Assembly (NCBI GenBank): GCA_963704825.1
Contig: CAVPHV010000014.1
Span: 310,001 to 374,000 of the forward strand
Length of the DNA: 64,000 nucleotides
Reading direction: 5' to 3'
Origin: CAVPHV01 sp963704825
GTDB taxonomy: Bacteria; Actinomycetota; Acidimicrobiia; Spongiisociales; UBA5794
Of this stretch, positions 60,104-64,000 are shown piece after piece. Both the position numbers and the translations under genes were made by a program. Numbering within the stretch: position 1 is the first letter of the stretch; each line of letters opens with the position of its first letter. The notes under the pieces were generated by a model. It searched no databases. It was not told the origin of the DNA and saw only the letters and a program-made list of their open reading frames with translations.

Positions 60104-61018
60104 GTGTTTCGCTGGGCGCGGAGGGTTGCCTTTGGGTGGTTGGTGTGGCGGGTGTTTGGGCCCGAGCCTCAGCCCCGCGTGAGCGGCATTCAACGCCGGC
60201 CGATGGCGGCGCCGGGCCGGACCGTTCTGGTAGGCGAGCGGGAGCTATTCGTCCGCGAGATGGGCCCTTCCGATGCGCCTGCCGTCGTGCTCGTCCACGG
60301 CATGGGGTTCGACGGCGAGATGACCTACCACCGGCTCGCCCCACTTCTGGCTTATCGTTGCCGCGTCGTGATCCCCGACCACCGTACGTTCGGGAAATCC
60401 GACTGGCCGCGCGGCCGGTACGAGATCAGCGACCTGGCCGATGACCTCGCCGGAGTGCTCGATGGCATCGGGATCGAGCGGGCGACGATCTTTGGCTACT
60501 CGCTGGGAGGCATGGTCGCCCAGGAGTTGGCCCATCGCCACCCCCGCCACGTCGACCGCCTCATCCTCGCCGGTACCGCCGCCTTCCCGATCCAACGTTT
60601 CCGGGTCCTGGCCAGAGTTGCCTTTTGGGCGGGCCGAGCGGTGATGCGGCTGAGCCGGGTGGAGTTCGCTCTGGCGACGACCCGGGTGATGCGGCGCAGC
60701 GGCTCCATTGCGCCCGAGCACCTCCGTTGGCTGGGGGCCAGCCTGCTGCGGCGTGATCCAAACCTCTACTACGAGGCAGGACACGCTGCGTGGCGGTTCG
60801 ATTCACGGCCGTGGATCAACAAGCTACGGGTGCCGACGATGGTGGTCATTCCGACTCACGACCAAGTCGTGTTCCCCGCCGCTCAATACGATTTGGCGGC
60901 GCGGCTCGAGGATCCGATGGTGGTAGAACTGGCAGGAGCCCGGCACGAGTCCATCATCAACCGCTCCGAAGAATACGCGGCGGCGGTGTTCAGGTTCGTT
61001 GGCTCTGCTGAGGCGTGA
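60104..61018 (+). CDS. Alpha/beta hydrolase
   Basis: 304 aa from GTG 60104. The fold is clear: VVLVHGMGFDGEMTYHRLAP (oxyanion region), nucleophile elbow FGYSLGGMVAQELAH, Asp in VVIPTHDQVVFP and His in LAGARHESIINRS. Substrate unknown; an esterase, lipase or epoxide-type enzyme are all possible. The N-terminal ~40 residues are basic and hydrophobic (RWARRVAFGWLVWRVFG), possibly membrane-associated. An in-frame ATG at 60053 lies inside palindromic copy 4 and would translate its right arm, so a later start is preferred; ATG 60203 is a further alternative. Confidence 0.82.
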   Translation: MFRWARRVAFGWLVWRVFGPEPQPRVSGIQRRPMAAPGRTVLVGERELFVREMGPSDAPAVVLVHGMGFDGEMTYHRLAPLLAYRCRVVIPDHRTFGKSDWPRGRYEISDLADDLAGVLDGIGIERATIFGYSLGGMVAQELAHRHPRHVDRLILAGTAAFPIQRFRVLARVAFWAGRAVMRLSRVEFALATTRVMRRSGSIAPEHLRWLGASLLRRDPNLYYEAGHAAWRFDSRPWINKLRVPTMVVIPTHDQVVFPAAQYDLAARLEDPMVVELAGARHESIINRSEEYAAAVFRFVGSAEA

Positions 61019-61039
61019 GCCGGTCGTCCGCTGAGAAAC

Positions 61040-61059
61040 GTCGGCTCAGGTCAGCCGAC
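61040..61059. terminator. Hairpin between hydrolase and small membrane-protein gene
   Basis: GTCGGCT (61040-61046) and AGCCGAC (61053-61059), perfect 7-bp stem, 6-nt loop. It lies between convergent stops. Confidence 0.5.
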
Positions 61060-61074
61060 TCGTCAGCAAACTCC

Positions 61075-61179
61075 CTAGCTGTCCGTTGGGAAGGCCGGCG
61101 CGCCCGTCTCGGTGTTCATCGCCTTGTAGATGGCGAATCCGACGCCAACCAGCACCAGCAGGAGGAATAGCTTCTTCAT
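61075..61179 (-). CDS. 34-aa single-span membrane protein
   Basis: A small ORF, MKKLFLLLVLVGVGFAIYKA then MNTETGAPAFPTDS. One N-terminal TM segment with two leading lysines and a short polar tail. AAAGGAG lies 5-6 nt before ATG 61179, which strongly supports translation. The pattern resembles the small DLW-39-type actinobacterial proteins, though the DLW motif is absent. It is divergent from ctaA. Confidence 0.7.
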   Translation of the reverse strand: MKKLFLLLVLVGVGFAIYKAMNTETGAPAFPTDS

Positions 61180-61334
61180 GGGACTCCTTTGTCGCAAGAA
61201 CTCTGCCATGGTACGCCAAAATCGCCTGCGTTGAACCGGGTCGTTGTCCGCGCCGGGTATCGACGGCTACCTCCGGGCGGCCCGCAGCCCTGCGGAGTTC
61301 TTGGACCGCAGGGAGTTGGGTACGCTATCTCCCC

Positions 61335-62306
61335 ATGGTTGATGAATCGTCCACCCTGTCGCGAGCGCAGCGCGGCTATCGCACCTTGACCTGGTCGGTG
61401 CTGGTGTTCCTGGTGCTGCTCGTCCTCAACGGCGACATCGTGCAGGCCACCGGTTCGGGGGCCGGATGTGGCGAGACGTGGCCCCGTTGTGACGGGTCTA
61501 TGTTGCCGTTCCTCGGCGACTGGGAGACTCGTATCGAGTTCAGCCATCGGGTGATGACCTTCTTGCTCAGCGTTGGGTTCGTGGCGCTCGTGGTCGGCGC
61601 GTTGCGCTGGTACCCGCGAGGGCATGTTGTCCGCCGGGCGGTGGCGTGGGCGACCGGGTTGCTGGTGCTGGAGATCATCCTCGGCGCCCTGCTCGTTGTC
61701 TTCGGCTGGGTGGAGCATGACGCCTCCATCGGCCGGGTCGTCGTCGACGGCATTCACTTGGTCAACACATTCCTGCTCGTCGGCGCGACCGCCCTGGTTG
61801 CGTGGTTCGCGTCGGGAGGCAGGCCGTTCCGCCTCGATTTGAAGCGGGGTCGTACCGACCAGCTTGCTCTCACCGGCTTCGTGGTGATCCTGTTCATCGG
61901 CATCAGCGGCGCCATCAATTCGCTTGCCGACACCCTGTACTTCGATGATGCCGTGGTGGTCGAGGAGACGCCGATCGCCTCGATCCTCGTCAACGTTCGC
62001 GGCATTCATCCCGCACTCGCCATCGGAGGGGGGATTGCGGTGTTCCTCATCGTTCGCCACTTGTCCGTCGGCGCAACCGGTACGTCCCGCAAGCTAGCCA
62101 TGGTGGTGGAAGGCACCGTGTGGGTTCAGTTCATCGTCGGGATGCTGAACATCGTCTTGCTCACTCCGATGGAGTCGCAGGTGGTCCACCTGCTGCTTGC
62201 CGACGTGCTGTGGATCTCGTACCTGTACTTCGTTGCCGACTTGCTGGCCGAACCGGCCGCGGTTCCAACCGTGGGTAGCCCGGCGGTCGGCGGGAGCACT
62301 ACGTGA
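61335..62306 (+). CDS. ctaA: Heme A synthase (COX15/CtaA)
   Basis: 323 aa, eight TM helices in two four-helix halves. Conserved histidines in IEFSHRVMTF, DGIHLVNTFL, RGIHPALAIG and VVHLLLADVLW; the extracytoplasmic Cys pair is in GSGAGCGETWPRCDG. It oxidises heme O to heme A for the aa3-type oxidase. Start ATG 61335 (MVDESSTLSRAQ); TACGCT (61321-61326) is 8 nt upstream and no SD is seen. The frame is open to 61086 but reads unrelated sequence. It overlaps ctaB by GTGA. Confidence 0.93.
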   Translation: MVDESSTLSRAQRGYRTLTWSVLVFLVLLVLNGDIVQATGSGAGCGETWPRCDGSMLPFLGDWETRIEFSHRVMTFLLSVGFVALVVGALRWYPRGHVVRRAVAWATGLLVLEIILGALLVVFGWVEHDASIGRVVVDGIHLVNTFLLVGATALVAWFASGGRPFRLDLKRGRTDQLALTGFVVILFIGISGAINSLADTLYFDDAVVVEETPIASILVNVRGIHPALAIGGGIAVFLIVRHLSVGATGTSRKLAMVVEGTVWVQFIVGMLNIVLLTPMESQVVHLLLADVLWISYLYFVADLLAEPAAVPTVGSPAVGGSTT

Positions 62307-63208
62307 GCGGTCCTCAGGTCCGGATTACCGATCCTCGCCAGGTGCCGCCATCGACGGGCGCCACCATCAAGGCGTACGTCGAACTGACCAAACCCCGGAT
62401 TATCGAGTTGTTGCTCATCACAACGATCCCGGCCATGGTCGTTGCCGAACAGGGCTGGCCCGACCCCTGGCTCATGGTGGCGACGTTGCTCGGTGGGACC
62501 CTGTCGGCCGGCGGCGCCAACGCCATCAACAACGTCATCGACCGCGACATCGATGTCGTGATGCGCCGTACCAGGAACCGTCCGCTGCCGTCGTCCCGGG
62601 TGCGGCCCGGATCGGCCTTGGTGTTCGGGATTGCCCTTGGTATCGCCGGGTTTGCAGTCCTATGGGCCACCTCGAACCTCCTCGCCGCAGTGTTGAGTAC
62701 GGCGGGTCTGCTCTTCTACATTTTTGTCTATACGATGTACCTCAAGCGCTCGTCGACGCAGAACATCGTGGTTGGCGGTGCGGCGGGCGCGGTTCCGGCT
62801 CTCGTCGGGTGGGCGGCCGTGACCGGGAGCCTGGCGCTGCCAGCTTGGATCATGTTCGCCATCGTGTTCTTCTGGACGCCGCCGCACTTTTGGGCGCTGG
62901 CATTGCGATACCAGGACGACTACGCCGTCGCCGGGATCCCCATGCTCCCGGTAGTTGTCGGCCCGCGGCGAACCATCGAGCACATCGAGGTCTACACGTG
63001 GGTGCTGGTAGGGGTTTCCCTGCTGTTGTACCCAACCGGGGCCGTCGGTTTGATCTACCTGGTTGCGGCGCTCGGCCTCGGTGCGTGGCTCCTCGCCGCG
63101 GCGTACCGGCTGCAGCGGCGCACCGGCGAAGCCATGAGGTTCTTCGGCTTCTCCAACCTCTACCTCGCGCTGCTGAGCTTGGCCATGATCGTTGACGTAC
63201 TCGTCTGA
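62303..63208 (+). CDS. ctaB: Protoheme IX farnesyltransferase (heme O synthase)
   Basis: 301 aa UbiA-family prenyltransferase with about nine TM helices. The first Asp-rich motif is NNVIDRDIDVVMRRTRNRPL, followed by GLLFYIFVYTMYLKRSSTQN, FFWTPPHFWALALRYQDDYA (second motif region), typical of CtaB/CyoE. It makes heme O, substrate of CtaA. GTG 62303 lies in a 4-nt overlap with ctaA, so the pair is coupled. Confidence 0.96.
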   Translation: MSGPQVRITDPRQVPPSTGATIKAYVELTKPRIIELLLITTIPAMVVAEQGWPDPWLMVATLLGGTLSAGGANAINNVIDRDIDVVMRRTRNRPLPSSRVRPGSALVFGIALGIAGFAVLWATSNLLAAVLSTAGLLFYIFVYTMYLKRSSTQNIVVGGAAGAVPALVGWAAVTGSLALPAWIMFAIVFFWTPPHFWALALRYQDDYAVAGIPMLPVVVGPRRTIEHIEVYTWVLVGVSLLLYPTGAVGLIYLVAALGLGAWLLAAAYRLQRRTGEAMRFFGFSNLYLALLSLAMIVDVLV

Positions 63209-63243
63209 CGGCGTTCCACCGGCTCCGGTAACCTGGAAGATCC

Positions 63244-63441
63244 GTGGAAGTGCCTGCAACGATTGTTCTCATCTTCGCCACCGTCGTCGTCGTGCTTGGC
63301 ATGATCGCGGTGATGTGGCGCGAACTCACCTCCCAGAGCCAACGACGTGTCCCCAGCCGCGGGCGCGACGTCGTCGAAGTCCTGATCCCTGTCGTCGGGG
63401 CCGCCCTGCTGGTCGTGTGGGTGTGGACCGACTACGTATGA
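63244..63441 (+). CDS. Small membrane protein, two TM segments
   Basis: 65 aa: TM1 TIVLIFATVVVVLGMIAVMW, a basic loop (SQSQRRVPSRGRD), TM2 VLIPVVGAALLVVWVW. It follows ctaB by 35 nt in the same direction, so it may belong to the same transcript; a role with the cytochrome oxidase machinery is possible but unproven. GTG 63244 has a weak GGAAGA upstream. Confidence 0.6.
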   Translation: MEVPATIVLIFATVVVVLGMIAVMWRELTSQSQRRVPSRGRDVVEVLIPVVGAALLVVWVWTDYV

Positions 63442-63488
63442 GCCGGCCGTCGCCGTGGCCCCCCAAAGCCGATTGGTAGGGTCACGTG

Positions 63489-64000
63489 ATGCCGGGCGAC
63501 ACAGCACCAATCCGCGACGAAGAGCGCTTTGACGAGGCCGCCGTCGCCGCGCGCCTGAGGGCCGCACTCCCCGATCTCGTCGGCGATCACGACCTTGTCT
63601 TTGATCAGTTTCCGGGAGGAGCCGCCAATCTGACCTATCGCGTGGTCGCCGGCGACACGGAGTTGGTGCTGCGGCGCGCCCCGCTCGGCGAGGTCGCTCG
63701 GGGTGGGCATGATATGGCCCGGGAGTTCCGGGTCCTGTCACGGCTCTGGCGAGCGTTCCAACCGGCGCCTCGTGCCTACTACTTCTGCGAAGACGCCGGC
63801 GTGATGGGCAAGCCGTTCTTCGTCATGGAACGCCGCCGCGGCTACGTGATCCGCCACGAGTGGCCGCCAACCTGGGGCGATGACCCTGCCATTCGTCGCC
63901 ACCTCGGAATCGAACTCACCTCCACCCTGGCGCGGCTGCATCTCGTTGATCCGGCTGCGGTCGACCTGGCAGATCTGGGGCACCCCGACGGGTTCGTGAG
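63489..64000 (+). CDS. Phosphotransferase family protein (ACAD10/APH-like), cut by window end
   Basis: At least 170 aa, C-terminus beyond the window. The N-terminus (VFDQFPGGAANLTYRVVAGD) is the glycine-rich loop of the aminoglycoside-phosphotransferase fold, TELVLRRAP holds the ATP-binding Lys-equivalent strand, and GKPFFVMERRRGYVI is the hinge region. Actinobacterial members of this group usually sit with acyl-CoA dehydrogenases; substrate unknown. TAGGGT (63477-63482) is 6 nt before ATG 63489, so leaderless. Confidence 0.85.
   Translation, partial: MPGDTAPIRDEERFDEAAVAARLRAALPDLVGDHDLVFDQFPGGAANLTYRVVAGDTELVLRRAPLGEVARGGHDMAREFRVLSRLWRAFQPAPRAYYFCEDAGVMGKPFFVMERRRGYVIRHEWPPTWGDDPAIRRHLGIELTSTLARLHLVDPAAVDLADLGHPDGFV

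Overview
The window is GC-rich bacterial chromosome with dense, short-spaced genes and frequent GTG/TTG starts. DivIVA-type coiled-coil proteins, an F420-type luciferase-like oxidoreductase, a DUF222/HNH (13E12-type) gene, a heparin-binding-haemagglutinin-like gene beside its XRE regulator, and leaderless TANNNT promoters all point to Actinomycetota. The mixture fits an environmental, Acidimicrobiia-like lineage better than a classical mycobacterium or streptomycete; that placement is inference. There are no rRNA genes, convincing tRNAs, CRISPR arrays, prophages or transposases.

Layout. 0-13.7 kb: TetR regulator, MFS exporter, ABC ATPase, ketol-acid reductoisomerase (ilvC), TfoX-like protein, APC permease with USP-like tail, two CYTH-type proteins, a DinG-like helicase, a CHAD protein, a two-domain VOC protein and small membrane proteins. 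14-18 kb: a large DivIVA coiled-coil protein, a PHP phosphoesterase and an LLM oxidoreductase. 18-24 kb: a broken molybdopterin-binding xanthine-dehydrogenase-type subunit that runs into a scrambled, then almost pure A/T stretch (probably a consensus or assembly failure), followed by an intact three-subunit molybdo-hydroxylase operon. 24-32 kb: fadJ/fadI-type beta-oxidation pair, an ABC exporter, threonine degradation (tdh-kbl) and a DUF454 protein. 32-41 kb: a second DivIVA-like protein, an excisionase-type HTH protein, and an overlapping three-gene operon of two Cache/HAMP/cyclase-homology receptors around an MscS channel with a cyclic-nucleotide-binding-type domain. 41-51 kb: an eRF1-like protein, a split mocA-like gene, the hbhA-like/XRE pair, acyltransferase plus epimerase, DAHP synthase and prephenate dehydrogenase, and a frameshifted HNH gene. 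51-64 kb: M20 amidohydrolase, GCS2 ligase, NAD synthetase, class IV aminotransferase, lipoprotein, mgtE, selD with a coupled ferredoxin-like gene, alpha/beta hydrolase, heme A biosynthesis (ctaA-ctaB) and the start of a phosphotransferase.

Most interesting points. (1) selD reads through an in-frame UGA exactly at the catalytic Cys position, so selenophosphate synthetase here is itself a predicted selenoprotein; a plain ORF caller truncates it. (2) The mgtE leader can form three co-linear 7-bp helices, an alternative hairpin and an intrinsic terminator, i.e. a candidate riboswitch (M-box-like by position, weak by sequence). (3) A palindromic element with GGGTTTTGGCGGACA arms occurs four times, each time starting at a stop codon. 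(4) The receptor-channel-receptor operon has two cyclase-homology domains that appear to have lost their catalytic residues. (5) At least ten genes have a TANNNT box 6-7 nt before the start codon, indicating leaderless transcription.
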